Numbered from the stretch's first letter, positions 9,650 to 21,958 are shown. The stretch: 64,000 nt of DNA from Raphanus sativus (GCF_000801105.2 NC_079516.1:24031043-24095042); one strand, 5' to 3'. Numbers and translations are program-made. Notes: generated by a model from the sequence alone, not told the origin.

Positions 9650-12030
9650 TTTATCTGAGTTAAAGAAAAAAAAGAGATAAAAGGTACGTTTATAGCATAT
9701 TTACTTTATAATTATCTTTGAAAGGATATGTAAATGATTATTTTGTCTAAATTTACCATTTTAATAGGACGGAAAAAAATAATAAGGTAAACTGTTAACA
9801 ATTTGTCACATTTTTTGCCACAATTTGTTTTTATATTTTTGTTTGCAAATTAGCAATGATTCAAAAATGTTGAATATTTCTTGCAAAAGTCGTAAGATAT
9901 TTGTTTATGTTGCAAATGATTGCAATTTGGTAACGAAAATATGCAACGTCCGTTATAGTTGTTATTTTGCAATAAATTTGTAATGAAACTGTAACAAATA
10001 TTCATTGTTGCAAAAATATTGCAATAATCATAGTAAATTAGTAACAAAAATGAACGTTGCAATTTTTCTGTTGCAATAGAACTATTTTTTGTAGTGGGAC
10101 TCTATAAACCAAACTGGTAACTCTGCATCCATATGCACGACAAAGGTCGGTTGCTTCCTAGCACTTCGTGCGAGGCTGTCGGCCTTTAGATTCTTCGTGC
10201 GAGAGACGTAAATAATATTTGAACTGTGAAAACTTCCTTTCAAAGTCTGGATATCTGCTAAATAAGTTGCAAAAGCAGGTCATTCTTCTGGTTCCGAAAC
10301 CATCTTCACCAATTGAGAACAATCTGTCACAAATGTAACCATGTATTGCCTCAGGTTCCGCATACATTCCATAGCCCAAAGTAAGGCTTCGATCTCTGAA
10401 TGTAGGGGAGATAAAGAAGCCCTGACATTCCGTGCTCCCATAAGTCCATCCAAACCCTCTGGATACTATACCATCCTTGGCCTGATAAAATTTCTTTATC
10501 CTTCCAGGATCCATCGGTAAAACACCACCATCCTGGAATGGACAGTAAATACGGGGGTTGTTGACCTATTACCGGTGTAGGGATAATTTGTGCTTCCCTC
10601 CAAAGCCTTGATTTTGTTTCCGCTAGCTTTAGGGTATCCATAGGATCAATATCCAAATTGCTAAAAACCTTGTTATTCTTTCCTTTCCAAATATACCATA
10701 AGATCCATGCAAACTGATGATCCTCTAATTTCGGAAGAACTCTCCAGAATAAGTAATCCATATTAGTAAAAATTGATTCCGTGGGAAAAATTGTGTGATT
10801 AGATGGAATCTGGGATAGTGCCCAAACCTGACGCGCTGGAGGACATTCAAAAAATACATGATTAATTGATTCCTCCGGAGCACCACACCTATCACAATAT
10901 AAATCCCCTGATAATCCTCGAGAGTGTAAATTCTTCCTTACTGGAATACATCATGACACTAATTGCCATAAGAAGTGTTTAATCTTTGGTGGACAGCGAA
11001 TTTTCCAGCAATGCGCCTTAAGAAAATCAACTGTAGGACCAAAAAATGGTAAAGTTTTGCCCTTGTCCGGATATACCCGCTCCACTTTATACCCAAATTT
11101 AACCGAGTATTTTCTATTCTGAGTAAAATGCCATCCATCCCTGTCTATGCTATGAAACCTGCTCAATGGTATACTTTCAATAATGCTGACATCATCGGGA
11201 TCCACCAAAGCCCTCATTGCCTGTGAGTTCCAGATACGCAGATATGGATCAATAAGTTGATCTACCATGAGATCGGGGTGACTAAGAACATGATTTTTAT
11301 TTGCTGGTCTCGGGCGAGTGGTTGGAGCCAGGGATCATTCCATACTGATATGGATGACTTTGTTCCCACCCTTTTGATTAGTCATTTGCTAACCAGAGAT
11401 CTAGCTGAAATAATACTCCGCCAGCCGTATGACGGTGAGTATGAACGGATCGGTTCCAGGGGTGAAGCATTCCTGAAATACCGTCCTTTAAAAAACTCGT
11501 GAGAAAAGAGTATTAGGTTTCTCTATCAACCGCCATAATTGCCTTCCCAGCATAGTTGTATTAAAATCCATTATATCCTTGAACCCCAATCCTCCTTCCT
11601 CTTTACTGACACATACCTTGTCCCAAGATTGCCAGTGCATACCTCTGGTACTTCCTCCTGGACTCCACCAGAACTGGGCAACCACACTTGTTAATTTCTT
11701 TGTTATCGCCTTCGGTAACCGATAACAAGACATTACATGATTGGGTAAGGCTGTAGCCACTGATTTAATGATCACTTCCTTGCCCCCTTTGGTAAAAAAA
11801 TTTAAAAGTCCAGCCATTAATCCTTTTATTATACCGTTCTTGGAGGAAACTAAACACCTGAATTTTAGATCCTCCAAGATTCTCTGGCAAACCCAAATAT
11901 GTTCCCATACCTCCCAAATTTTGAATACCCAAGATATCTCGCACCTCTTGTCTAGTTGACTCCCTAACCTTATGGCCAAATTGTATCGAGAACTTTTCAA
12001 AGTTGATTAGTTGACCCGAAGTAGACTCAT

Positions 12031-13146
12031 ATTACATTTTATTTTAAATGACCCTAACATTAGCCATTAACATTTTATTTTAAAATAACGATTACTTATT
12101 TAAACTAACAATAGAATATTCCCTATATTTATGGTAATTAATACTTTCTATAATGATAATAATTGTAATTCTTATGAAAATTATACTCTCTGTTTCAACA
12201 GAATATTCTCTATATTTTTGGTAACTAATATTTCATATAATGATAATAATTCTAATTCTTATGCAAATTATACACTCTGTTTAATTTGAATATCATGTTT
12301 CAAGCATAATATTATTTAACGATCTAATATGAATATATACATGAGAAATAAAAAATAGTATTTACTATTTAGTTTTGTATATAATAATGATATACGAATT
12401 ATGAGTGTTCATAAATATTTTTAAAATATCATAAATTAAGTTTTAGATTTAAAATAAATAAAAAAGAAACTTATCATAGTTTATTAGTAATCAAAAATAA
12501 AATAATATAGTCATGCATATCAATACATTTCCTTTTTTCTATTACCATGTTTCACTTTCTTCAAATGACATAATAAAATTTTCACTAAATTCTAAACAAT
12601 TACAAATTTTCAATTTTATATAATATTACAAATAATGAGTTATTTTATAAAAATTTGAGAATATAGTTAGATTTTTTTTGGTTTTCAACGGATCATCCAA
12701 TATAGGATCGTAGGTTAGTGTTTGCTGATAGTATTTTTTTAAAAGAATTTTTTTTTCTGCAACTACTATTATTTTTTTTTTTTTTTATTTTAAAACAATA
12801 ACATAACTTGACAATATATATTTTTTCTTAAAAGATACCGAATATGAAAAAACAAATTTTTATTGGTTGATAAATCTACAGATTAACCAAATAATTACTC
12901 TTTGACTTAAAGGTTGGCACAATCATATATGTACTGTATATGGTATACTAGATCTTCACGTATATTACTTTGGAAAACTAATTGGCATAGTTACATTTTT
13001 CCTAAGTTATAGCAATTAACTTATGAGTAGTAATGAGACGTAAATAACCATTGCCATATATGGATTTTTAATTCGAACATCCTTTTTGTATATTCGTTAA
13101 TTAATATATCTGACACATTGAATACTAAATATTAATTAAGAATGAG
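12031..13146. other. AT-rich intergenic DNA
   Basis: No gene seen. The stretch is very AT-rich. Around 12110-12260 a stretch containing AATATTC(T/C)CTATATTT..GGTAA is present twice about 100 bp apart (12113 and 12202), a degenerate tandem duplication. Poly-T runs occur at 12735-12790. Confidence 0.5.
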
Positions 13147-13151
13147 GCGTG

Positions 13152-14531
13152 TGATATCTTGCATATTTCCATTGTTTTATCTTCATATCCACATGCATTT
13201 TGATCATTTAGAATAGGATTTAGGCATGTTTAGGCTGCATTTTGCACACATGAGTCCTTATCAGGTATTGGACTACCACATGGAGTTCTTGTAAGCATTT
13301 GGAATGCATTGGGAACTCAAAAGAGGCAAAAGGAGTGACTTAGAGACGACAAAGGCCACAGCAACCTCAGTGCAGCGACCCTCGCCACTCGCTGCGACCT
13401 CATCACCTGGAGCGACTTCACCTCAGCGGCCCGTGCTGCTCGCTCGTCTTCTCCGGAGCAACCCGCCTCAGCGGCCCATCCTGGTCGCTGTGAATCATCA
13501 CCTGGAGCGACCTCGGCACAGCGAGAGGACCTGCCCGCTCGTCTTCTCCGCAGCGACCACCCAGAGCGACCCCGCCTGGTCGCTCCACACCCGCTCCAGC
13601 TCGAAGATTAACATTTTAGGGGCATTTTAGTCATTTGTATGCACGTTTTTCTGTTCTAAAACCTAAGTTTAAGTATTGTGTAAGCCACCAGAGGCTAATC
13701 TATCTTTTGTTACTTGGTAAACATCAAAAACTATTGAAGATCAATCTCTTTTTGGATCATTGATTCTTGTTCTTATTTTATTTCTTATTGATTTCTGTTA
13801 TTTCATCTCTATTTATGATCAATCTGAAACTCAATATGGGTTTAAGAATGATCATGAACTTTAGTGAGTATTCCACCATTGAATTCATGGGTTAGGAAGA
13901 TTTAGGGTGATTAAGTTAGTTCTAGGATGTTTTACTATAAATCAAACCTTATTCTTTGCCTAGGAGAGTATTCATAATGCATCTATTGAGTTGGCCTCTC
14001 AAAAGTTGATCTTTAGACATCTCCCACCCACAAGGTGTTCGATGATATGTCTGAGTCAACTCTCCTAAGCTCTTAACACACTTTACCAAAGACATTTGTT
14101 GTTAAGGATGTTAAGATAGCCAATAGACTTGTTGTTAATGATTGCTTTTATATTATTCAGCCAAAGACATTTGATGTCTGAAATATGTTAGCAAATGAGC
14201 ATTCATCTAGACATAGAGTTTGTTTAGGATTGTGTCTAAGCTTAAGGTTGATTAGTTTGATTGATTGTTGCCATCCTTAGTTCGAAACTTGATCACCCAA
14301 GGTCTAAATTCCTATACCCATGAGTTCTCCTTTCTCATAAAAGAAAGTTCTTTGAATTACTGTTTTATTGTTTAGTTATTGCACTCTAAGTTCTAGAAAT
14401 CATCAAATCATCGATTGCACTTAGATTAAGGAAGTACTTGCATTCTTGGTGCTTTGAATCCCTTGGAATTGGTTCGATATTTCACTCATATTACAACATT
14501 GATTTTAGGAGCCTTGAAACTCTTAGCATCA
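13152..14531. mobile_element. Solo LTR, 1380 bp, TSD GCGTG
   Basis: The sequence starts TGATATCTTGC and ends CTTAGCATCA, giving TGAT...ATCA terminal inverted repeats. The 5-bp direct repeat GCGTG flanks it exactly (13147-13151 and 14532-14536), the TSD expected for an LTR element. No primer site, polypurine tract or internal coding sequence is present, so it is a solo LTR left by LTR-LTR recombination. A GC-rich block at 13365-13600 repeats CAGCGACC/GAGCGACC many times and accounts for an apparent 108-codon frame there. The long LTR suggests a gypsy element (Athila-like), which is an inference. Confidence 0.88.
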
Positions 14532-14536
14532 GCGTG

Positions 14537-15060
14537 ATACCACTGTATCTTTATTGTAACTAAACTATGTATACATGTATTATAATTTTTTTTTGAAAAT
14601 TATATTCTATTTTAAAATTAAATTATATCACATATGTTTATTATTATATAACATAAATATTTTCTTACATTGTCTCATCATGCGCAGGTCATTATCAAAT
14701 CTTTACATTTTTGATTAGATAATACTATATTCGTTTAAAAAAAAGTTGTGGTAGATTCATTATATTCATTTAAATGAGTTGCATCTGTTAAATCATTGTG
14801 ACCTTAACTTTATCAAATCTTTAAATTATTTTTCTTTCCATGGCTGAATATGTGTGATTCGTGGCTGTATGTAAAGTAAATTTAAGAAAAAAATCTTTTT
14901 ATTTACAGCAAATTGCGTGATCAATAGGGTATATATGGTATTTTAAGGAAATTTGGACGATAATCTTGGAGCGGAAGTGTTGGTAAATTTATTCGTGAAT
15001 ATTGTATATTATTAATCACATATGATTTCATCATTTGAAATCTAATCCCTCCTGATCGTG
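14537..15060. other. AT-rich DNA upstream of the RPA1-like exon
   Basis: No coding frame seen up to the TATA box at 15061. It probably contains the promoter of the RPA1-like fragment. Confidence 0.45.
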
Positions 15061-15068
15061 TATATAAA
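15061..15068 (+). promoter_or_regulatory. TATA box of the RPA1-like gene fragment
   Basis: TATATAAATAGG lies about 90 bp upstream of the ATG at 15152, followed by a C/T-rich leader with ACAAATTCGATCTCTC, a normal plant core-promoter layout. Confidence 0.6.
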
Positions 15069-15151
15069 TAGGTTGAATTTGAGAACATCTACTCATCACA
15101 TTCTTCTTCCCAAACCTTCATTACAAATTCGATCTCTCAAGAGAAACATCT

Positions 15152-15289
15152 ATGGCAGGCTTCAATGCAGTAGCAGATTTGAAACCATTTAAGACAATGT
15201 GGAGAGTTAAGGTGAGTATTATCCGATTGTGGAATCAATATTTTTGTGTTGGTGCCCTGACCATTGAAATAGTTCTCATTGATTTAAGT
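15152..15289 (+). pseudogene. First exon of an RPA1-like (DUF223 / OB-fold) protein
   Basis: The frame starts MAGFNAVADLKPFKTMWRVK and continues with IIRLWNQ and ALTIEIVLIDLS. This matches the N-terminal OB-fold of the large crucifer family of replication protein A 70-kDa-like/DUF223 proteins (consensus W.V.VKI.RLW..Y....G..IEMVLID). A canonical donor GTATGT follows at 15290. I could not find the remaining OB-fold exons: the next 300 bp have no matching frame, and a decayed bZIP sequence on the other strand begins near 15600. The gene is probably truncated, though its promoter and start look intact. Such RPA-like genes are common both as free copies and inside Helitrons. Confidence 0.6.
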
Positions 15290-15599
15290 GTATGTCCCAT
15301 CTTTTTAAATTGTGTACGTATTGATGCAATAATATTATTATGTTCAGTATTAAAAAAAAAAAAATACAATCGGGTTATTCTGACCCGATGCACTCTTTAT
15401 TTTGATTGCAATGCGGTTACTACAACCGGCCATAATCGTCTGCAAGTAAAAGACAGTAAATCATAGCCAAAACTATGGAAAAAGATGTTACTAAAACTCA
15501 AGGTTCTAATAAAAGAGCTGAAAAATATCTTATCTAGGCAATGACATTTCCAATATAGACACAAAAACAAAACTAAATGCGAAACATTTGGTCTGCAGA

Positions 15600-16126
15600 A
15601 TACTTATTTCTCTGGAACAAAGAGGATATGGAGTATGATCCATCACCACACCGTAACAGACTTGAATATCTACTTGGAGAAAGTACAAAGACCTAGATTT
15701 GAGATGGAAATATTTTAGCAGATTAAAGACTAAATCTTATGGCTCGTAGGGTCAATGACCCAAATCTCAATGAGTTTATCAGGAGCCATGGCTTTCTTAG
15801 CCTATATTGATTCCAAATTCAAAGAACCATCAAAGGAGAAGTTGTGCACGTTTCCCTCAGAAGACGGGTTCTCGGACATAGGAGCAGGTGGTCCAGTCGA
15901 GACGGATCATAGTTTCTCAATGTCCATGTATGAGCAGAAGATGTCATCCTCTGTTCCAAGCTCGTCGAACTCTCCAAATGTTTCAGGGAGATCTATCTCT
16001 TCAGGTAGACGGAACTGAACCTATGAATGTGCTCGCCGGCAGTACAGATCATCGAGCGACATCGTCGTCGCTAGGTTAGCTAGATGTGGGCATTGGTTGG
16101 ATATCGTTTTCGAAGGATCATCAATG
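15600..16126 (-). pseudogene. Decayed bZIP transcription factor gene (bZIP18/52, RF2a-like group)
   Basis: Read on the minus strand from about 16126, one continuous frame gives DDPSKTISNQ, then RRAHS-stop-VQFRLPEE, then GTEDDIFCSYMDIEKL-stop, FSFDGSLNLESI-stop-AKKAM, APDKLIEIWVIDP. These are the conserved blocks that precede the basic region in plant group I bZIP factors (RRAHSEVQFRLP, EDDLFCTYMDIEKL, VDGS, ESIEAKKAMAPDKLAELWVVDPKRAKR). The three stops each replace a codon one substitution away (Glu or Gly). The basic region itself is lost after WVIDP; a leucine-zipper-like remnant ending SLFQRN appears near 15640. A C/T-rich leader and purine-rich promoter-like sequence lie to the right. It is a dead gene copy. 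Confidence 0.72.
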
Positions 16127-16888
16127 TCTTGGATCGTTATTCTCTCTGTTTACGCACACACTCTCTCTATCGCTTTCGTAATGTTAGCAACTTTGAGATG
16201 AGTTATTTTGAACAAGACAATCTGCCTATCTTCACATTCCTAGCCTGCCTGCTTTCAGATCAGTAATCAGGGTAAAGAGATTCGCTATTGTTAGAGATGG
16301 TAATTTGCAGAGATCATACTTCTAGATTTCGTAGATATGGTGGTGTCCCATTGCTGCAAACATGGAAATTTATAGAAGATCTTCCGCCGATTACAAAAGA
16401 AGAGTCTAATTTCGGTTTAACTGGGACGAGTGGGATGAAACAAGTTAATGCACAGATTAAAGGAGAAAATAGAAACCGAAGGCGTTACAGGAAGCTAATC
16501 GGAGGAGGTTTCATCGAGATGACAACGACGACAATATAACTGTTGAGCTTCGTTTTGTGCTCAAACCGATGAAATATTAGGCCTGAACATAAAAAAAACA
16601 TGATATAAGCCCAACTAAAAGAAAATGAAAAGTTTGTTTCATTTAATGTTTTTAGGTGCCACGTGTCATGCAATTGCTGATGTGGAGGGCTGAGAAGAGA
16701 TATAACTCTCTTTATTGTATAAGATAACAATAGCAATAATATTGTAAGAGTTGCCCTTTTACAAAAAAAAAATATTGTAAGAGTTGGTGGTTCCTACATA
16801 TTTTCGCGAGAGAGGATATGCACATTAACTATTCAGGTTGTTATAGGGTAAGTAGATATATTAGTTGGGTCAAACATTTGTTTTTTGA
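16127..16888. other. Intergenic sequence right of the bZIP pseudogene
   Basis: No supported gene. On the minus strand, TTGGGCTTATATCATG and CAGGCCTAATATTT near 16575-16615 resemble TGGGCY (site II) promoter elements, which would suit the promoter of the bZIP-like copy. Short frames at 16084-16539 look spurious. Confidence 0.4.
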
Positions 16889-16928
16889 TGTTTATTTATA
16901 AAACAAGAAAGAGATCACTTTCTTAATC

Positions 16929-17353
<425 letters not shown>

Positions 17354-17439
17354 ATAAAAAATCATGACGAGGAAAAAGATTATACTGACGTAATCTCCCG
17401 TTGAGAATAATGGACATAGGTTTTCTTCATAGATCACGC

Positions 17440-18540
17440 AAATGTTGCATTCTGATACCGTAAACGTGTTTCGAAATGTTGTAGTAGGAAAAGCTTTTGT
17501 GAACAAGTCAGCCGCATTGTCGCATGACCGTACATACTCGATGTCCACTTCTTGATTTTTTTCGAGCTCTCGTATGTATGATAAAAATCTTGGAGGAATG
17601 TGCTTTTTTGTCGCTCTTGATATATTATTTTTGAGTTGAGCTACACACGCCAAATTATCTTTCAAAAACTTTCGCGGCTCTTTCTTTGTTAACTATTCCA
17701 CTTGATTCTTGTATGTCGTGACTCACTGATATAAGCCACACACATTCTCGGCATGCTTCGTGAAGTGAAATAATTTCTGCATGATTGCAGAAGTCGCAAC
17801 AAGAGTTTGTTTATCGGATCGCCAAGAGATCTCGGCTCCACCAATTGTAAAAACATAGCATGTCTGCTTATCGAGCTCTTTGAGCATCTGATAAAATATC
17901 ATGTATCTGCAAAACCAACCATACCAAAATCAATTTTTCTAAAGTACACCCTAAATCAACTGTACCTTGAGAATAACGGAATATATGCTTTATTCCATTC
18001 CAATGTCTGCGAGTAGGAGCAGAGCTATATCTTGCAAGTAAGTTAGTAGCAAAAGTAATACCAGGTCTGATACAGTTTGCTAGATAAAAATCCCACTGAT
18101 TCAAGACCTAATATCTTCTCGCTATCTTCACAGGGCCTAAAAGGATCTCTCTTAACATTGAGAGATCTACCAACCATTGGAGTACTCATAGGAGTCGCTT
18201 TGTCCATACGAAAGCATTTCAATAACCCTTTGTATAATTTGATTGATGCAAAAATATTCCTTCTTGGAGATGCTCTATCTGGAGCCCAAGACAAAAAAAA
18301 AATCTTTCTAATTCTTTCATTTTGAACTCCTCTTTCTATGAGTTCGAGCATTTTCAACCTCCTTTTGAGTTCCAATAATGTTCAGGTCATCTATATATAC
18401 AACAATGATCACAAAGCCAGATGACGATTTCTTAATAAAAACGCATGGACATATGACATCATTCACATATCCTTTACTCAAGAGATATTCACTTAAGCAA
18501 TTGTACCAAATGCTTCAAGCATTTTCAATCCTTCACGGAG

Positions 18541-18612
<72 letters not shown>

Positions 18613-18960
18613 TTATCCAATAGTCCATATAAATATGCTGTCACAATGTCCATGAGATGCATTTCAATATTTTTCGATACTGCAAGGCTCATCAAAAATC
18701 TAAACGTCAATTCCCGGTCTCTGAGAAAATCTTGGAAAACTAATCGGGCTTTATATCATGTTACTTCATTCTTTTCATTTACTTTTCTAACAAATACCCA
18801 CTTATACCCAACTGGATTTATATTCTCAGGCATTATGACTATAGGTCCAAAGACATTTCTTTATTCAGAGAGAGTAATTCAGTTTGAATGGTCTTCTTCC
18901 ACTCCTCACAATCATGTTTTTTGACATTCTAAAATGGACCTTGGATTGGGATCATCATTT
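17440..18960 (-). pseudogene. Copia reverse transcriptase-RNase H region, degenerate
   Basis: From the right: ENINPVGYKWVFVRKVNEKN (18840-18770), MDIVTAYLYG beside the AT tract (near 18640), SSSGFVIIVVYVDDLNIIG with the catalytic YVDD box (near 18420-18370), MDKATPMSTPMVGRSLNVKR, then FATNLLARYSSAPTRRHWNG entering RNase H (near 18030-17980), and VRSCDNAADLFTKAFPTTTF (near 17540-17470), the conserved copia C-terminus. Fragments lie in different frames with stops between them. The YVDD residues are intact. Confidence 0.85.
18545..18610. repeat. (AT)n microsatellite inside the copia RT region
   Basis: About 66 bp of AT dinucleotides interrupt the reverse transcriptase coding sequence between the LYG block and the YVDD block. 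Confidence 0.95.
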
Positions 18961-19117
18961 TCATGATCGATTTCTTTGGTCACATAAAATGAGAATATTC
19001 CATCAACAATTTTTATTTATTTCTGATCCATAATTTTTCATCTCAGGCATAGTTGATGAAAATCTCATACTTTTCTGTTCTCTTTTCATCATCTGGATCA
19101 TATTTATTTGGTTCTTC

Positions 19118-20760
19118 TTAAACCTTTTGATCTATGCCTTCTTTTAGACATTTTTTAGTATCGATTTCTTCTGGAACCTTTCCACTTTTCTGAACCAATT
19201 TCTTTTTATTTCGGAGATTTTTATCTTTAGAACTCGCGGGTCTCCCACTCTTTAACTGAACCCTAGGTTCATTCATTTTGTCTCCCTCAGTTTGTTCTTC
19301 AGGAACAACTACTTTTGATGGAACATTTTCAGCGGGTGTATATGATTTTGTCACCCTTCTCGTATCTGTTAATGCATCTGGTAACGAGTTTGCCAAATTA
19401 TGCAAATACACAATTTTCTGAACTTTCAGCTCTCTTTGATTCATAGGACGATCAAGGTGTAACAACGACAGTGTACACTTCTAATTTTCTAGGAATTTCT
19501 CTAATTCCCCCTAACGCTGGAAATTCATCCTCATTAAAATGGCAATTAGCAAACCATGCCGTAAACATATCACCAGTTACTAGTTCCAACTATCTTATTA
19601 TAGTTGGTGACGTATAACCCACATATATTTCCAATCTCTTTTGTGGGCCCGTTTTTTTTTGTGGCGTAGCTATCGGAACATAGACCGCACACCCAAAGAC
19701 ACTGAGATGAGATACATCTGGCTCTTGCCAAGATGCCAATTGTAATGGGAGTATTTATGATATGCACTCGGTCTTAGCCGAACTAGTGCAACCGCATGCA
19801 ATATAGCATGACCCCATACATAAATTAAGAGCTTTGTTCCCAATATCAACGGTTTTGGAATCAACTGCAACCGTTTTATCAATGACTCGGCCATGTCATT
19901 TTGTGTATGAACATGGGGAACTGGATGCTCCACATTAATCTCCATTCACATATAATAATCATCAAAGGCTTGCAATGTAAACTCACCAACATTATCAAGC
20001 CTTACTTTTGTCAATGGCATACTCTGAGAATTGTGTTCTCAACTTTCCGAAAGCGGTATTTTTTGTCGTCAAAAACCACATATTTGACCATCTACTAGAT
20101 GTGTCAATCATTACCATGAAATACTTAAACGGCCTACACAGTGGGTAGATCGGCTTACATATATCACTATGTATTTTTTCTAGAAACATTGATGATTCAT
20201 TAACAACTTTTTCTGGTGATGGCCGAGGTATAAGTTTTCCTTGAGAACATGGAATACATGTAAACTCGCTCGTTTGAAAAGTTTTTTCGTTTTTCAATGG
20301 ATGGTCATTCAAATTTTGCACTATCTTTATCATCATGACTGAACCGGGATGTTCTAGCCTCTCATGCCAGATTTTAAATGTATCAGTAAACTTCATGTTT
20401 ACTACGACATAGGACCCAGTCAGGTTTATTTTCGTACAATATAGTCCAGAGGATAACATTCTTAACTCTTTCAATATATGTTTCCTCTCGGCTTAGTGCA
20501 AATAAATTCAATGTCACTTTTACTCATAGTCTCAATATGATATCCATTTCTCCGGATATCCTTAAAACTTAATAAGTTTATATGAGATTCGGGAGAATAC
20601 AATGCATCATTTATTTCAAATATTGTTCTCCATTGCACTGAAAATTTTGCTCTTCCAGAGCCCATGATAATCTTTGCATTACCAGATATTGTACATACGC
20701 TTCCATTGTAATCTTTTAATTATTGTGTGCGTTGACGCACTATCTGTCAAACACATATCT
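19118..20760 (-). pseudogene. Copia protease-integrase region, degenerate
   Basis: The protease active-site block LTDSASTHTII lies at about 20740-20705. SPESHINLLSFKDIRRNGYHIET follows at 20600-20530. The GAG_pre-integrase block FKIWHERLEHPGSVMM lies near 20370 and the CIPCSQGK motif near 20250. Integrase core fragments are HSDICKPIYPLCRPFKYFMV (near 20170-20110), VEHPVPHVHTQNDMAESLIK (near 19930-19870) and LRPSAYHKYS (near 19770). The linker RELKVQKIVYLHNLANSLPD begins near 19430. Frames change between blocks. Confidence 0.8.
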
Positions 20761-21049
20761 CTATCCATAATCACAAAGTCTGCCATTCTTTATGAATTTA
20801 AAATATTCACAAAACATGTATTATTAAACATGAAACATAACCTATATCTTACAACAAAAGATATAGATTATATAATACAGTAAGCTTATATCATATCGAT
20901 CTATATCACTCATCGATACTCTCTGGCTCAATCAGAAAGTCTGATATGTTGAGATGAGTATCCTCATTTAAACCATGAAAGAATGGCTCGGTTCATCAGA
21001 GATGAAGTTCGTTTCACCTCCTTTCTATTTTCCCTTTTGGGATTCTCTA

Positions 21050-21930
21050 TATAGATCGATTAAGTGTTTTGGCGTATGACAACCAGACACCCAATGACCT
21101 TTCATACCGCATATGTAGCAAATCTTTTTTGTTTGTCTTTGATCATTCCGACCTTTTTCATTCTCGTGGAAGCTCTTATTATTTATTTCATCATACGGAT
21201 AAAATCTTCTTCTTCATCCTCTTCCACGACCATGATTTCAACCACGTCCTCGTCCTCTCCAAATATCATAACTGGATGATGCAACATTCGCTTGGGAGAA
21301 TGGAGCAGATCCAGTGGGACGAGCATGATGGTTTAACATCACGAGTTGGTTATTTTGCTCCGCTACAAGGAGGACTTGCATCAATTACGAATATTTGGTA
21401 TACACATTCACCCGGTATTATTGCTGCATGACTACATTTTCAGGATGGAACGTGTAGAGAGTTTTCTCGATCATATCATAATCACTTATTTTCTCTCCAC
21501 ATACATCATCCTAGATGTAATTCTGAACATTGCGGAATTGTACTCACTAACACCTTTGTATTCCTGGAATTAGAGATGGATCCGCTCGTGTTTAGCTTTT
21601 GGAAAGATCATATATCTCTGGTGATCAAACTTCTCTTTTAAAGATTGCCAGAAGTTCCCATGATCTTCTTTCGTAATATACTCATATTTTAAACCATCAT
21701 GTATGTGGTGTTGTAAAAATCATGACTTTTACCTTCTATTCATCGACACTGTTTTCGTATTATGATGGTTTCTAAAAACATGTTTTCTGTGATGTGTAAA
21801 CCACTGTTCAAGTCATATAATTATTTTCCGTAATATCAAAGACATTTGTTTTGAGTTTTGTCAAATTCGAGATGATAACTCGTTGGTATAATTTTGTTTG
21901 ATATAAGAGAGACGGGTGTAAACTTTTTTG
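21050..21930 (-). pseudogene. Copia Gag, degenerate
   Basis: Minus-strand translation shows HHIHDGLKYEYITKEDHG, FWQSLKEKFDHQRYMIFPKA and YNSAMFRITSRMMCGEKISD, the UBN2-type Gag core, then the CCHC knuckle CYICGMKGHWVSGC with all four ligands near 21125-21085. A stop interrupts the core and the region between core and knuckle is rearranged. Confidence 0.75.
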
Positions 21931-21958
21931 ATATGAGAGTTTCGTGCTGATAACGTAT

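Larger units (their letters stand above)
7642..10096. mobile_element. Non-autonomous CACTA (En/Spm) element, 2455 bp, TSD GGA
   Basis: The left end is CACTACAAGAAAATAGCTAT and the right end, read inward on the other strand, is CACTACAAAAAATAGTTCTA: a terminal inverted repeat beginning CACTA. The 3-bp sequence GGA flanks it at 7639-7641 and 10097-10099, the TSD length expected for CACTA elements. Subterminal regions (7660-7960 and 9780-10080) are dense in TTGCAA/GTTGCAAT motifs in both orientations. No transposase of normal length is present; only a small coiled-coil frame remains (8470-8610). It is therefore an internally deleted, non-autonomous copy. Confidence 0.92.
7612..12030 (-). mobile_element. 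5'-truncated LINE on -, interrupted by a CACTA element
   Basis: Reading the minus strand from about 12030, the LINE starts in the C-terminal part of reverse transcriptase (SGQLINFEKFSIQFGHKV, then GGKEVIIKSVATALPNHVMS at 11800-11700). It continues with EEGGLGFKDIMDFNTTMLGRQ, the zinc-binding region (CPPKIKHFLWQLVS near 10970, CDRCGAPEESINHVFFECPP near 10850), and RNase H (WCFTDGSWKDKE near 10520). Several frame changes and stops make it inactive. A 2455-bp CACTA element sits at 7642-10096 just before the LINE stop codon. Beyond it the LINE resumes at 7641 and ends in an A-rich tail near 7612. Total LINE sequence is about 2 kb. Confidence 0.82.

Noticed and set aside
13304..13630. 108-codon frame with GC-rich composition
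   Set aside because: It lies wholly within the solo LTR and is explained by repeated GAGCGACC motifs; no domain.
15880..16080. Plus-strand small proteins at 15755-16079
   Set aside because: They are opposite-strand shadows of the bZIP relic, which has recognisable motif order on the minus strand.
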